Part shown: piece after piece, positions 1-9,744 of the stretch | Position numbering within the stretch: position 1 is the first letter of the stretch | How the letters are laid out: every line of letters starts with the position of its first letter | DNA from: Lunatibacter salilacus | GTDB taxonomy: Bacteria; Bacteroidota; Bacteroidia; Cytophagales; Cyclobacteriaceae | Reading direction: 5' to 3' | DNA: 64,000 nt | NCBI RefSeq assembly: GCF_009797935.1 | Contig: NZ_VOLC01000009.1 | Span: 62,001 to 126,000, forward strand | Program-made: the position numbers and the translations under genes | Notes under the pieces: model-generated | Seen by the model: only the letters and a program-made list of their open reading frames with translations | The model's database searches: none | Told to the model about the DNA's origin: nothing

Positions 1-3000
1 TGATGGGCCTCGGAAAGTCCAAGTTCCCAAGGCAATCCTGCATGGCGGATAGAACTCAAAGGAGAAGCACCGGTACCTCCATCTGCTCCTGAGATCAGAA
101 TAACGTCCGATTGTGCTTTGGCTACTCCCGCCGCAACCGTTCCGACTCCGGCTTGGGAAACCAACTTAACGTTGATTCTCGCCTTACGGTTGGCGTTTTT
201 CAGGTCATAAATCAGCTGAGCCAAGTCTTCAATGGAGTAAATATCGTGGTGTGGTGGAGGGGAAATCAACCCTACACCCGGTGTAGAGTGCCGAACTCTG
301 CCTATCCAATCGTCAACTTTGTGACCTGGAAGCTGACCGCCTTCGCCAGGTTTTGCACCTTGGGCCATTTTGATTTGGAGTTCTTCCGCATTAGTCAAGT
401 AGTTGCTGGTGACGCCGAATCGGCCTGACGCTACCTGCTTGATTGCCGATCTTTCCCAATCACCATTTTCCTTTCTTTCGAAACGGACTTCATCCTCCCC
501 ACCTTCCCCGCTGTTGCTTTTGGCACCGATGCGGTTCATGGCAATAGCCAAGGTAGAATGGGCCTCATGGGATATAGATCCAAAGGACATGGCACCTGTG
601 GCAAAGCGCTTCATAATCTTTTCAGACGGTTCTACCTCATCCAAAGGAATAGAAATTCTCTTTTTGAATTCAAACAACCCCCTTAGTGTGAGGGCATCTT
701 TGGTTTGATCGTTGATTTTTTCGGCAAACTTTTTATAAAGCCGAAAATCATTGTTCTGGGTAGACTTCTGAAGCAAATGAATCGTTTCTGGATTGAAGAG
801 GTGTTTTTCTCCCCTTCTTTTCCACTGATAGACTCCTCCCGCCTCTAGAATGGGGCTTTCAGTATGGTACGCTGCATGATGTCTCAGCAATACCTCTTCG
901 GCCAATTCGTCAAAGGATATTCCGCTAATCCTGCTGATCGTACCTTTGAAGCATCTTTGGATTACCTCTGGGCCCAAGCCAACTGCCTCAAAAATTTGCG
1001 CACCTTGGTAAGACTGTAGCGTACTAATTCCCATTTTTGAAAGTACTTTGAGCAATCCTTTACCAATCGCCGCCTTGTAATTTTCAAACAGTTTCTTTTG
1101 GGGGATAGCTGCAGTCAGCATCTCTTCCTCGTTGAGATGGAGAAGTGTTTCAAGGGCTAAGTAAGGGTTGATAGCACTTGCACCGTATCCAATTACCGTT
1201 GCAAAATGATGTGTCTCCCGAATATCTCCTGCTTCGACGACAATACCCGCCCTGGTCCTGATTTTTTGATTAACTAAATGGTGGTGTACGGCTCCGACTG
1301 CAAGCAGAGAAGGTATGGGAGCTGTGCCCTCATGACTGTCTCTGTCGGAAATAATCAGAATATTTTTTCCTTGACCGATGGCTTCCTCGGCCTCCTGACA
1401 GATTTTATCGAGTGCTTCCAACATTCTGCCTGGCTGATGGTCTGCAATAAAATGCGCTTGGAGTGTATGGGAATGATATCCTTTGGATTCTAAATGTCTT
1501 AGTTTCTCAAGGTCTTCATTTAGAAGTACCGGCTGGGAAATATGTATCTGTTTGGTGTGTTTCGGACTTTCTTCCAGGATATTGTGGCTTTCCCCAATCC
1601 TAGTAAACAGAGACATCACCAACCTTTCCCTTATTGGGTCGATAGGGGGATTGGAAACTTGCGCAAATAGCTGCTTGAAGTAGTTGGAGATATGTTGACT
1701 TTGTTTTGACAAAACGGCCAAAGGTGTATCTGCACCCATCGATCCTATTGGTTCGTAGCCGGTGTCCCCCATCGGTGCAAGGATTACCTTTAAATCCTCT
1801 TGGGTATAACCAAAGACGGTTTGTCGTTTTTTGATCTCCGCTACCGTATAGGGGAAAGAGAGTGATTTTGGTGCTGGGATCAGTCTGAGCTTAAGACGTT
1901 GTTTTCTAATCCAACCTTCGTAAGGCTTATTGTCACATACTTCCCGCTTCACTTCCTCATCGAAGGACACCTCTCCCTTGTCCAAGTCGGCCAATATCAT
2001 ACGTCCGGGGCTTACCCGGCCTTTTTCTATAATGGTGGACTCCCGGATTGGCAAGGCACCAGCCTCAGAAGAAAGGATTAATCTGTCATCCGAAGTGATA
2101 AAGTATCTCAACGGTCTTAGCCCATTTCTGTCCAGGGTAGCTCCTAGTGAATTGCCGTCAGTAAATAACAGTGCCGCCGGACCATCCCACGGTTCAACTA
2201 AGGCAGCATGAAACTTATAAAAGGCCTTTCTCTCCCGATCCATTGTTTCGTTATCCTGCCAAGCCTCCGGAACCAGCATCATCATAACATGGGGAAGACT
2301 TCGTCCACTGAGTGTGAGAAGTTCTACCATGGCATCCAAATTTGCAGAATCGGAATTTTTTGCATTGGTGATGGGCATAAGCATCTGTAACTCCTTATCG
2401 GTAAAAAACGAGCTCTTCATCAAAGTTTCCTTTGATCTCATTTTGTTGAGGTTACCCCGGATGGTGTTAATTTCCCCGTTGTGGGACAGATACCTAAAAG
2501 GTTGCGCCAATCTCCAGTTTGGAAAGGTGTTGGTAGAGAAGCGGGAATGGACTACGGCAATGGCAGAAGTCAGTTTGTTATTTTGGAGGTCTTTGTAAAA
2601 TGGCAAAACCTGATCGGTTCGCAACTGACCCTTATATATCAGCGTTTTGCTACTAAAACTGGCAAAATAAAAGGCATCATTTACCCCAGGAATGGTAGAG
2701 TTGATTTCCATGGTGGCAAAGTTGCGCAAAACATATAGTTTTCTCTCTAGTTCTAGGCCTAATAGACCGTCCTTATGTTTCACAAAGACCTGCTCGATGT
2801 TTGGCATTACCTCCAACGCACCTGAACCAGGGACGGTCTCATCTGTCGGTACTTCTCTATATCCTATGACCTCAAAGTCAAGATCTTTAATGATCTTATT
2901 AAGCTGTTCTTTTGACTTTTTGTAAAGTTGCCTATTCCGGGGAAAGAAAACCATTCCTACCCCATAACTGCCATCCTCAGGCAAAGTAAATCCTAATCTG

Positions 3001-3221
3001 TTGGTCACTTCCTTCAGAAACGGGTGTGGCATTTGAATTAGTATACCGGCACCGTCTCCAGTTTTAGGATCACTTCCTCTTCCTCCCCTATGCTCCATAT
3101 TGCTTAGCATAAGCAATGCGTCGCTTATCGTTTCATGGCTTTTTATGCCCTTCACGTTAACAACGCTACCAATTCCACAGGAGTCGTGCTCAAATTCCGA
3201 ACGATATAATCCTTGAATCAT
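1..3221 (-). CDS. gltB: Glutamate synthase large subunit (5' 1073 codons; 3' end lies outside the window)
   Basis: Makes glutamate from 2-oxoglutarate and glutamine in ammonia assimilation, in the cytoplasm with a small subunit. The reading frame is open from an ATG at 3221 to the window edge. The N-terminus reads [18 protein letters not shown], so Cys15 is the expected N-terminal nucleophile of the class II glutamine amidotransferase domain after propeptide removal. The linker and the FMN-binding synthase domain follow; motifs such as [11 protein letters not shown] and [19 protein letters not shown] are read near the left edge. About 1070 of the usual ~1500 residues are present, so the 3Fe-4S and C-terminal beta-helix parts should lie to the left. 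It is transcribed after gldE but separated by 370 bp, so probably has its own promoter. Identification is firm. Confidence 0.97.
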   Translation of the reverse strand, partial: MIQGLYRSEFEHDSCGIGSVVNVKGIKSHETISDALLMLSNMEHRGGRGSDPKTGDGAGILIQMPHPFLKEVTNRLGFTLPEDGSYGVGMVFFPRNRQLYKKSKEQLNKIIKDLDFEVIGYREVPTDETVPGSGALEVMPNIEQVFVKHKDGLLGLELERKLYVLRNFATMEINSTIPGVNDAFYFASFSSKTLIYKGQLRTDQVLPFYKDLQNNKLTSAIAVVHSRFSTNTFPNWRLAQPFRYLSHNGEINTIRGNLNKMRSKETLMKSSFFTDKELQMLMPITNAKNSDSANLDAMVELLTLSGRSLPHVMMMLVPEAWQDNETMDRERKAFYKFHAALVEPWDGPAALLFTDGNSLGATLDRNGLRPLRYFITSDDRLILSSEAGALPIRESTIIEKGRVSPGRMILADLDKGEVSFDEEVKREVCDNKPYEGWIRKQRLKLRLIPAPKSLSFPYTVAEIKKRQTVFGYTQEDLKVILAPMGDTGYEPIGSMGADTPLAVLSKQSQHISNYFKQLFAQVSNPPIDPIRERLVMSLFTRIGESHNILEESPKHTKQIHISQPVLLNEDLEKLRHLESKGYHSHTLQAHFIADHQPGRMLEALDKICQEAEEAIGQGKNILIISDRDSHEGTAPIPSLLAVGAVHHHLVNQKIRTRAGIVVEAGDIRETHHFATVIGYGASAINPYLALETLLHLNEEEMLTAAIPQKKLFENYKAAIGKGLLKVLSKMGISTLQSYQGAQIFEAVGLGPEVIQRCFKGTISRISGISFDELAEEVLLRHHAAYHTESPILEAGGVYQWKRRGEKHLFNPETIHLLQKSTQNNDFRLYKKFAEKINDQTKDALTLRGLFEFKKRISIPLDEVEPSEKIMKRFATGAMSFGSISHEAHSTLAIAMNRIGAKSNSGEGGEDEVRFERKENGDWERSAIKQVASGRFGVTSNYLTNAEELQIKMAQGAKPGEGGQLPGHKVDDWIGRVRHSTPGVGLISPPPHHDIYSIEDLAQLIYDLKNANRKARINVKLVSQAGVGTVAAGVAKAQSDVILISGADGGTGASPLSSIRHAGLPWELGLSEAH

Positions 3222-3591
3222 TATATATTATTTTAATAAATGTGTTATCAATCGAGTTGAATAATTTACAATAAATTTTTCTTTTTTTAAAATCTAGGCA
3301 TTAAAGGTAAAATAAAAATGAAATAATAACCGTGAAATACGGAAAAAGTTATCATAACTGGAATTGACCGTCTTAAAGCCAATTTAACCAAATTTCAAAA
3401 AATACACGTTAAATTTGTAAATTTTGGAACAAACAATAACCGAAAATGCGAATTTGCCTAGGATTTATTAAGAAATAGCTGCCTGTAAATTGTATCTTTA
3501 AATATAAGTGAAAAAATCAACTTTTTCATTTTTTATTTTCTTAACGCCAATAATTACAAAAGTGGGCGGAATCGATTGACCCAATGGTACC
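3222..3591. other. Intergenic region between gldE and gltB
   Basis: AT-rich, with no convincing open frame, RNA gene or strong hairpin on either strand. It should contain the gltB promoter, but I found no clear TAnnTTTG element. In many Bacteroidota gldD follows gldE directly; nothing resembling it is present here. Confidence 0.6.
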
Positions 3592-4935
3592 TTAGCTGGG
3601 GAGTTTTTCCTGGTCAAGAGGTTGCACTAGGGTGATTTTGACCTTTTTAATCCTGCGGGTATCAACGGCCAAGATTAGAAAATCAAAATTTTTGTATTTG
3701 ATTTTAGTTCCGTTTTTTGGGAGATTGGAATTTATTTCCAAAAGCAGGCCACCCAAAGATTCACTGTCGCCTTTCACTTCGTCAAAAACCTGATTGTCTA
3801 AGTCCAGTTTTTTGCAAAAATCATTAAGGGACACTTTACCCTCAAAGATATACGTGCTATCATCGATTTTTTGATAGATAATCTCTTCATCATCGTCAAA
3901 CTCGTCGTTGATCTCTCCAATAATTTCTTCAATTAAGTCTTCTAAAGTAATTAATCCGGAGGTTCCGCCATATTCGTCGACTACTATCGCCATATGCACC
4001 CGTTTCTTTTTAAAGTCCTTAAGAAGGGAGTCCACTTTTTTGTTTTCAGGGACAAAAAATCCCTTCCGAATCAGGTTTTGCCATTCAAAGTCTTCATTTT
4101 TTTCGATGTAATTCAGAAGGTCCTTAATATAAAGAATGCCGAGGATATTGTCAATGGTTTCCTCATATACAGGAATCCTCGAATAACCGCTCTTATTGAT
4201 TTTATCCATTAATTCGTGATAGTCCGTTTCCGAGTCCACCGCCGTAATGTCCATTCGGGACTGCATTACCTGCTTGACGGTAAGGGTCCCAAAGTTAAAT
4301 ATCCCTTTAAGGATGTCCTTTTCTCCTATACTGGTTTCGTCAGCGGTAATTTCCAGTGCCTGATGAAGTTCGTTGACGGAGAGAGAGTACCCTTTCCGCT
4401 CAATTCTCTTTTCAATAACATCGCTTATCGTCATTAAAAATGCGGAAACAGGACTTAATAGGGTGGAGAAAAACCCTAAAGGCTTGGCCATTAATTTGGA
4501 GAATTCTACCCGGGCGGTATTAGCATATACCTTGGGAACTACCTCACCAACGAATACGATGGCAATAGTAACTCCGATGGTTTGAATAGCCAAAATGAGG
4601 AAACCTGTGGCATTGTCCCCAAAAAGCGCCCAAGTGAAAAAAGTGGACAAAGTAACTATACTGATATTGATGAGGTTGTTCAAGATCAAAATAGTGCTCA
4701 ATAGCTTTTGTGGAGTTTCAATCAGAGCAATCACTTCCTTGGATGATTCGCTTTCTTCCTGTTCCAGCACATTCAAGTCATGGTGATCTAATGAGAAAAA
4801 AGCAACCTCCGATCCAGAAACCAAGGCTGAAAGCAATAATAGTAAAACAAATACAAACCCATTAATAAGGATGTAGCTGGTTGAAAGCGGTTGTAACTCA
4901 ACGAATGATAACAAACTCGGGTAGGGGTCGTCCAT
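3592..4935 (-). CDS. gldE: Gliding-motility-associated protein GldE (CNNM/CBS/CorC-type membrane protein)
   Basis: 447 residues. It begins with a membrane DUF21/CNNM domain (about residues 20-190, several hydrophobic helices including one containing LLLLLSALVSGSEVAFFSL). A CBS pair follows (about 205-330) and then a CorC/HlyC C-terminal domain (about 350-440). The family resembles magnesium/cobalt efflux proteins; in Flavobacterium the member lying beside ssb and mutY is GldE, needed for type IX secretion and gliding. The naming here rests on that mutY-ssb-gldE order, which is intact. The usual next gene, gldD, is absent. A possible -7 element, TACTTTTG, reads on the minus strand at 4994-4987, about 50 bp upstream. 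A general CorC/TlyC-like transporter role cannot be excluded. Confidence 0.85.
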   Translation of the reverse strand: MDDPYPSLLSFVELQPLSTSYILINGFVFVLLLLLSALVSGSEVAFFSLDHHDLNVLEQEESESSKEVIALIETPQKLLSTILILNNLINISIVTLSTFFTWALFGDNATGFLILAIQTIGVTIAIVFVGEVVPKVYANTARVEFSKLMAKPLGFFSTLLSPVSAFLMTISDVIEKRIERKGYSLSVNELHQALEITADETSIGEKDILKGIFNFGTLTVKQVMQSRMDITAVDSETDYHELMDKINKSGYSRIPVYEETIDNILGILYIKDLLNYIEKNEDFEWQNLIRKGFFVPENKKVDSLLKDFKKKRVHMAIVVDEYGGTSGLITLEDLIEEIIGEINDEFDDDEEIIYQKIDDSTYIFEGKVSLNDFCKKLDLDNQVFDEVKGDSESLGGLLLEINSNLPKNGTKIKYKNFDFLILAVDTRRIKKVKITLVQPLDQEKLPS

Positions 4936-5064
4936 TAACTAAATCAAAGATTTTTACAAAATTAATAATTTTTATTGGAATTGGGACAAAAGTATTTTTT
5001 CCTTATTCCTAGAAATCAAATACTTCAGTCCCAATTTCTTTACCAATAAGCCAATTTGGGAAAA

Positions 5065-5520
5065 TTAGAATGGTAGATCATCCATTTCTTCATCCATGCT
5101 CGGCGCCGAAGAACTCGCCATTGCCGGCTTTCCTTCAGCTTGCTTGTAATTACTACCCGAATCGTTCATTCCACCGCTTTCTCCACTGCTGCGGGAACCT
5201 AACATGGTAAAACTCAGGACACGGATTCGGACTTTTTTTCTGTTGTTGCCTTGCTCGTCCTGCCAGGTGTCTGTTTTTATTTTACCTTCTACATAAATCT
5301 GACTACCTTTCTTCAGGTATTGTTCTGCTATTTTAGCTTGTCCATCCCATAATTCCAGATCATGCCATTCGGTATTTTCTACCCGCTGTCCATTTTTGTC
5401 CTTGTAAGCCTCTGTAGTGGCAAGGGTCAGGTTGGCGACAACGCTACCGCTTTCCAGATGTTTCACTTCGGGATCTTTACCTAAGTTCCCTACTAAAATT
5501 ACTTTGTTTACTCCGGCCAT
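5065..5520 (-). CDS. ssb: Single-stranded DNA-binding protein
   Basis: Coats single-stranded DNA during replication, recombination and repair. The 151-residue protein has an N-terminal OB fold (about 1-108, starting MAGVNKVILVGNLGKDPEV and containing the typical NTEWHDLELW segment). A glycine/serine-rich linker follows, and the protein ends in the acidic partner-binding tip MDEEMDDLPF. Length and tip are normal for bacterial SSB. It sits 55 bp after mutY and before gldE on the same strand, a common Bacteroidota arrangement, and is probably co-transcribed with mutY. Confidence 0.96.
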   Translation of the reverse strand: MAGVNKVILVGNLGKDPEVKHLESGSVVANLTLATTEAYKDKNGQRVENTEWHDLELWDGQAKIAEQYLKKGSQIYVEGKIKTDTWQDEQGNNRKKVRIRVLSFTMLGSRSSGESGGMNDSGSNYKQAEGKPAMASSSAPSMDEEMDDLPF

Positions 5521-5575
5521 TTTATTTAAATTGGTTTAAATGGTTAACGAAAAGTTTACTCCTAAATTTACGAAA

Positions 5576-6649
5576 TTATTTTTGATCATTCAAATAGTTC
5601 ACAATGAGTTTCGGTTTTCCGTATGTTTCCAATTGATCTTCCCCAACTAGGGAATATCCGTTTTTTTCTACCCAGTAAGTCAGTTCGTTACGATAGATTG
5701 GATCTACACCGACATTTACAAATCCTGCAATCAACACCTGATGGGAAAGGATGTGTTTATAGGGTTTTTGGTTCGGAAAATTGACCTTCGGATTTAATGT
5801 CTTCAGCTCTTCGATGAGGGAACTTGAATCCGGATCCTGTCCCATTCCTTCTGTGTGCTCTTCCAGCGGAAAGTCAACCAGACCCATCCAAATATCGTTC
5901 CCCGTTCGCTTATTTATCACCACTTCTTTTCCACATTGAATGTGGAAATATTGAAAAAACCGCTTTCTTGTTTTGGTCTTCCCTGCCTTGACTGGGAATT
6001 TTTCTACTGCTCTATTTGAAAAGGCAAAACAGGTGGGTTGAAGTGGACAGGAGTTACAATCGGGATTCTTTGGCACGCATTGCAGCGCACCAAACTCCAT
6101 TATCGCCTGATTATAAATGTCGGGGTTGTCTTCGGGGATAAGCTGGTTTGCCAGTTTTTCAAACACTTTTTTTCCACCGCTGCTTCCAATATCATCTTCA
6201 ATCCCAAAGTATCTACCCAACACGCGGAACACATTTCCGTCGACTACGGCCACTTGCTGTCCAAAAGCAAATGACGCGATAGCAGCCGCAGTATATGGTC
6301 CCACTCCTTTTAAAGAAAGTAGCTCTCTGTAGGATTGCGGAAAATCCCCTCCATGTTCTTGGACGATAGATTTGGCACAGGCATGTAAATTTCGAGCGCG
6401 ACTGTAATATCCCAGCCCTTGCCAGCATCGGAGAATTTCCTCTTCTGGAGCTGAGGCCAAATCCTGCACGGAGGGGAATCTTTCAAGAAAAAGAGAGAAA
6501 TAAGGCAAACCTTGGGCCACCCGGGTTTGCTGCAAGATAATTTCAGACAACCAAATGATATATGGATCTTTGGTGTTTCTCCATGGTAGTTCCCTACAGT
6601 TATCCGGGTACCAGTGGAGCAGTTGATTCGTGAAGTAGCTGATATTCAA
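5576..6649 (-). CDS. mutY: A/G-specific adenine DNA glycosylase
   Basis: Removes adenine mispaired with 8-oxoguanine in base-excision repair. The catalytic Glu36 lies in SEIILQQTRV. The helix-hairpin-helix LKGVGPYTAAAI is at about 113-124, and the catalytic Asp137 lies in AVVDGNVFR. The iron-sulfur loop has Cys191, Cys198, Cys201 and Cys207 in the C-x6-C-x2-C-x5-C spacing. A C-terminal Nudix-like domain that reads 8-oxoG follows from about 230. 357 residues is normal length. It is divergent from the HU gene and heads the mutY-ssb-gldE run. Confidence 0.96.
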   Translation of the reverse strand: MNISYFTNQLLHWYPDNCRELPWRNTKDPYIIWLSEIILQQTRVAQGLPYFSLFLERFPSVQDLASAPEEEILRCWQGLGYYSRARNLHACAKSIVQEHGGDFPQSYRELLSLKGVGPYTAAAIASFAFGQQVAVVDGNVFRVLGRYFGIEDDIGSSGGKKVFEKLANQLIPEDNPDIYNQAIMEFGALQCVPKNPDCNSCPLQPTCFAFSNRAVEKFPVKAGKTKTRKRFFQYFHIQCGKEVVINKRTGNDIWMGLVDFPLEEHTEGMGQDPDSSSLIEELKTLNPKVNFPNQKPYKHILSHQVLIAGFVNVGVDPIYRNELTYWVEKNGYSLVGEDQLETYGKPKLIVNYLNDQK

Positions 6650-6734
6650 AACTTTTACTTTGGGGTGAAACTCCGTTTAAGAAACAAAACAAACTAATTT
6701 TATCCAATATATTTTTTAATTGAATTGGAACACG

Positions 6735-6742
6735 TAAATTTG
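6735..6742 (+). promoter_or_regulatory. Probable -7 promoter element of the HU gene
   Basis: TAAATTTG followed by CAC matches the Bacteroidota TAnnTTTG element. At the 19-bp spacing the -33 position reads TTTT rather than TTTG, so only three of four bases fit. Transcription would start about 60-70 bp before the GTG start. Confidence 0.5.
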
Positions 6743-6810
6743 CACTCCCAAAATTAGTTGGTTAATAGGCAATTAAGCCTAAATTAAAGCACACATAAAT
6801 TCTAAAAACA

Positions 6811-7119
6811 GTGACTAAAGCAGAGGTAATCACAAAGATTTCGGAGAAGACCGGTATTCAGAAGGACGACGTTACTCAGACCGTTGAGGCATTCTTCAAG
6901 GTTGTAAAGGACTCCATGGCAGAAGGAGAAAACATTTATGTAAGAGGTTTTGGTAGCTTTATCAATAAGAAAAGAGCCAGAAAAATTGCGAGGAATATTT
7001 CCAAGAACACTGCAATTGTTATTGACGAACATTATGTCCCGGCTTTTAAGCCATCAAAATCTTTTATTGACAAGATCAAGAACAGTAAGAAAGTAAAAGA
7101 ATTGGCACCTCAGGATTAA
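6811..7119 (+). CDS. HU/IHF-family DNA-binding protein
   Basis: A nucleoid protein that bends DNA as a dimer. The 102 residues contain the helical dimer core (about 1-45, EVITKISEKTGIQKDDV) and the beta-arm segment (about 46-80: GFGSFINKKRARKIARN). The FKPSK motif is at about 78. The start codon is GTG; translation from it gives VTKAEVITK with the normal family N-terminus, and no ATG upstream would fit. A lysine-rich tail continues to residue 102, slightly longer than E. coli HU (90). It is divergent from mutY and directly abuts the TPR gene, so the two are likely co-transcribed. I cannot tell which HU/IHF paralogue it is. Confidence 0.93.
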   Translation: MTKAEVITKISEKTGIQKDDVTQTVEAFFKVVKDSMAEGENIYVRGFGSFINKKRARKIARNISKNTAIVIDEHYVPAFKPSKSFIDKIKNSKKVKELAPQD

Positions 7120-7140
7120 ATGGGGTTAAAAGGCTTAAGT

Positions 7141-7959
7141 ATGAAAAAAACCCAGATTATCTTCCTCTCATTAGGAATAATACTCATAGCGGTGTTGTAC
7201 ACGCTACCTACAATTGTCGTGGATAACGACAGTGATGGGGTTGTAATGGAGGAAAATGATCTGGGTAATTCATTGAGTTTTGACGAACAACATTCTTCTT
7301 CCTTAAGTCCAGAAGCACAAGCCATGATAGAAAGGCTGAAAGGGGAAATGGATTTGGAGGAAAATAAAGAAAAATTAGCTATATTTGCAGATTCGACGGC
7401 TGCTATATATGCAGAGAAGGGAAAATTGGACAGTGCGGCCTATTTCTATGGGCTTGTTGCGGACAATATTCCCAGTGAGGAGAAGTGGGAAGTTGCAGGT
7501 AACGCCTATTATGAGGCGTTTGGATTTTCTATGGATGAGGGGAAAACCCAAAATTTGGCTTCGAAAACCCGGTTGTATCTTAACAAGGTGCTTGAAAAAA
7601 ATCCGGAGCGGTTGGATTTGAAAACCAAGGTTGCCATGACATATGTCTCGTCAGCCAATCCCATGCAGGGAATAACAATGCTTCGGGAGATTTTGGAGCA
7701 AGATCCCAAAAACGAGTCCGCTCTGTTCAACATGGGTGTTTTATCCATGCAGTCAGGTCAGTACAAGCGGGCTGTAGAGCGGTTTGAAGAATTAGTATCG
7801 ATTTATCCGTCGAATATCGAAGGGCAGTTTTACTTAGGGGTGAGTTATTTTGAATCCAATCAAAAAAACAAAGCCAAAAAGCAGTTTGAGAATCTCAAAC
7901 CTCTCACGACTGATCCGCAGATACAGACCGGAATTGAAAATTACTTGGAAAGATTGTAA
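7141..7959 (+). CDS. TPR-repeat protein with one N-terminal membrane segment
   Basis: About 272 residues from the ATG at 7141. An alternative ATG at 7120, immediately after the HU stop, would add seven residues (MGLKGLS); I prefer 7141 because MKKTQIIFLSLGIILIAVLYTLP then forms a proper signal-anchor. After an acidic linker, tetratricopeptide repeats fill about 110-270, including EKNPERLDLKTKVAMTYV, DPKNESALFNMGVLSMQSG and YPSNIEGQFYLGVSYFES. The protein should sit in the inner membrane with its TPR domain in the periplasm and act as a protein-binding scaffold. Its placement between HU and rng recurs in Bacteroidota. The specific partner is unknown. Confidence 0.85.
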   Translation: MKKTQIIFLSLGIILIAVLYTLPTIVVDNDSDGVVMEENDLGNSLSFDEQHSSSLSPEAQAMIERLKGEMDLEENKEKLAIFADSTAAIYAEKGKLDSAAYFYGLVADNIPSEEKWEVAGNAYYEAFGFSMDEGKTQNLASKTRLYLNKVLEKNPERLDLKTKVAMTYVSSANPMQGITMLREILEQDPKNESALFNMGVLSMQSGQYKRAVERFEELVSIYPSNIEGQFYLGVSYFESNQKNKAKKQFENLKPLTTDPQIQTGIENYLERL

Positions 7960-7994
7960 ATTAAAATATTGTTAAACCTTAAATCAATTAAACT

Positions 7995-8084
7995 ATGCCT
8001 TGTGGTAAAAAAAGGAAACGACATAAGATCGCTACGCATAAGCGTAAAAAAAGACTAAGAAAAAACCGACACAAGAAGAAGTAA
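7995..8084 (+). CDS. 29-residue highly basic protein of the AURKAIP1/COX24 (mS38/bS22-like) type
   Basis: The sequence starts MPCGKKRKRHKIATHKRKK and ends NRHKKK: 18 of 29 residues are Lys, Arg or His. This matches the very short AURKAIP1/COX24-domain proteins of Bacteroidota, related to the C-terminal motif of mitochondrial ribosomal protein mS38 and mycobacterial bS22, which bind rRNA in the small subunit. The gene lies 35 bp after the TPR gene and before rng. Its stop codon (8082-8084) is inside a terminator hairpin. A ribosomal role is inferred from the family, not shown here. Confidence 0.85.
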   Translation: MPCGKKRKRHKIATHKRKKRLRKNRHKKK

Positions 8085-8099
8085 GACTTCTTCTTTTTT
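8073..8099 (+). terminator. Intrinsic terminator overlapping the stop of the small basic gene
   Basis: A 10-bp stem, AAGAAGAAGT paired with ACTTCTTCTT, with a 3-nt loop and a T run. It would end or attenuate transcription before rng. The left arm is also the KKK-stop coding sequence. Confidence 0.75.
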
Positions 8100-8148
8100 G
8101 AATTTTACTGAATAAGTTCTTTAACATTTTAAACAAAGGAGACACGAT

Positions 8149-9726
8149 TTGAGCACGGAATTAGTAATAGATTCTTCTCAAAACGGTAGTCGCATAGCCC
8201 TTTTAAGAAACAAAAACCTTGTAGAGCTTCACGTTGAAGAGGAAGACAATAAATTCAAGGTTGGCGATATTTATTTGGGGTCGGTAAAGAAGATAGTCAA
8301 TGGGCTGAATGCGGCTTTCATTGATGTAGGTTATGAAAAGGATGCCTTCCTGCATTATCAGGACTTGGGACCTAACATCAACAGCCTAAGCAAACTTATA
8401 AAGCTGATCAAAAACAACAATTTCGCCAGTTATAATCTTAAAGGGTTTGAAAAAGCACCTGAAATAGATAAGTTGGGAAAGATTTCCCAAGTTCTATCCA
8501 AAAGTAACCAAATATTGGTTCAGGTGGTGAAGGAGCCCATTTCAACAAAAGGCCCTCGACTATCCTGTGAGCTCTCCTTAGCCGGAAGATTTCTGGTATT
8601 GGTACCTTTCTCAGACACCGTCAATGTATCTAAAAAGATCAGAAGTGCGGAAGAAAGAAAAAGGCTTTCCCGTTTAATCACCTCCATCAAACCCGCCAAT
8701 TTCGGTGTTATTATCCGGACCGTGGCTGAAGGACAATCTGTCACCGAGTTGGACAAAGATTTGCGCAACTTAGTGGAGTCCTGGGAAGAAGGGATGAATA
8801 AACTGTTAAAAGCCAAAACCAGAGACAAGGTAATAGGAGAAATGAGTATGGCTTCCTCTATCATAAGAGACCTACTCAACGAATCATTTGATGCAATCAC
8901 GGTAGAGGATGAAGTGATTTTTGACCAGATGCGGACGTACATACGGACCATCGCCCCCGAAAAAGAAAAAATTGTTAAGCTTTACAACGGAAAAGCGAAG
9001 CTCTTTGAAAGTTTTGGTATAGAAAAACAGATTAAAAGCCTGTTTGGCCAGACTATAAGTCTGCCTCAAGGTGGATACCTCATCATCGAGCACACAGAAG
9101 CGCTCCATGTGGTGGATGTCAACAGTGGGAACAAGTCCAATCAGGAGAGTGATCAGGAAAATACTGCGTTAAAAACTAATTTAGCAGCAGTAAAAGAAAT
9201 TGCCAGGCAACTAAGACTCCGAGATATGGGAGGCATCATCGTCATCGATTTCATCGATATGAAGAAGGCCGACAACAAGCGGGTAATCTATGAAGCCATG
9301 AAGGAGGAAATGAAAACTGACAGGTCTAAAAACACTGTATTGCCCCTTACGAAGTTTGGGCTGATGCAAATCACCCGACAGCGGGTTAGACCCGAAATGA
9401 ACATCATTACCAAAGAAACCTGTCCTTCCTGTAACGGCACCGGAAAAATTCAAGCCTCCATATTGGTAGCTGACAAACTGGAAAAAGACCTGGATCATCT
9501 AGCTGTTCACCAAAACGAATCAAAGTTAAAAATTGGCTTACACCCTTATTTACACGCCTACTTTACGCAGGGCATTGTTTCGAAGAGGGTTAAGTGGTTT
9601 TTTAAATATTTCAAATGGGTACAATTGGTCAGAGACTCTTCGCTACCAGTGACGGAGTACAACTTCCTGAATGAAGCAGGAGATATTATAGAAATAAACA
9701 TAATCGAAAATAGCGAGTCTGAATAG
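8149..9726 (+). CDS. rng: Ribonuclease G / Rne-Rng family endoribonuclease
   Basis: Cleaves single-stranded RNA in rRNA maturation and mRNA decay. The start is TTG at 8149, preceded by an unusually good AAAGGAG ribosome-binding site 8 bases away (8134-8140), and gives the family N-terminus STELVIDSSQNGSRIALL. Domains in order: S1-like RNA-binding domain (about 35-140), RNase-H-like fold, then the catalytic DNase-I-like part with the metal-binding Asp in HVVDVNSG and in IIVIDFIDM. The zinc-link motif CPSCNGTGK is at about 424. 525 residues is normal for RNase G. A terminator hairpin separates it from the upstream basic-protein gene, so expression may depend on read-through or its own promoter. 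Confidence 0.94.
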   Translation: MSTELVIDSSQNGSRIALLRNKNLVELHVEEEDNKFKVGDIYLGSVKKIVNGLNAAFIDVGYEKDAFLHYQDLGPNINSLSKLIKLIKNNNFASYNLKGFEKAPEIDKLGKISQVLSKSNQILVQVVKEPISTKGPRLSCELSLAGRFLVLVPFSDTVNVSKKIRSAEERKRLSRLITSIKPANFGVIIRTVAEGQSVTELDKDLRNLVESWEEGMNKLLKAKTRDKVIGEMSMASSIIRDLLNESFDAITVEDEVIFDQMRTYIRTIAPEKEKIVKLYNGKAKLFESFGIEKQIKSLFGQTISLPQGGYLIIEHTEALHVVDVNSGNKSNQESDQENTALKTNLAAVKEIARQLRLRDMGGIIVIDFIDMKKADNKRVIYEAMKEEMKTDRSKNTVLPLTKFGLMQITRQRVRPEMNIITKETCPSCNGTGKIQASILVADKLEKDLDHLAVHQNESKLKIGLHPYLHAYFTQGIVSKRVKWFFKYFKWVQLVRDSSLPVTEYNFLNEAGDIIEINIIENSESE

Positions 9727-9742
9727 ACTCGCTATTTTTTTG
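9709..9742 (+). terminator. Intrinsic terminator of rng, overlapping its stop codon
   Basis: Stem AATAGCGAGTC with GACTCGCTATT (11 bp, 6-nt loop) followed by seven T. The TAG stop at 9724-9726 is in the loop and stem. On the minus strand it is followed by TTTTC, so it may also serve the convergent GH5 gene. Confidence 0.85.
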
Positions 9743-9744
9743 CC

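Noticed and set aside
111-3000. Many plus-strand open frames of 60-105 codons opposite gltB
   Set aside because: They are antisense to a full-length gltB frame and show no family-like text.
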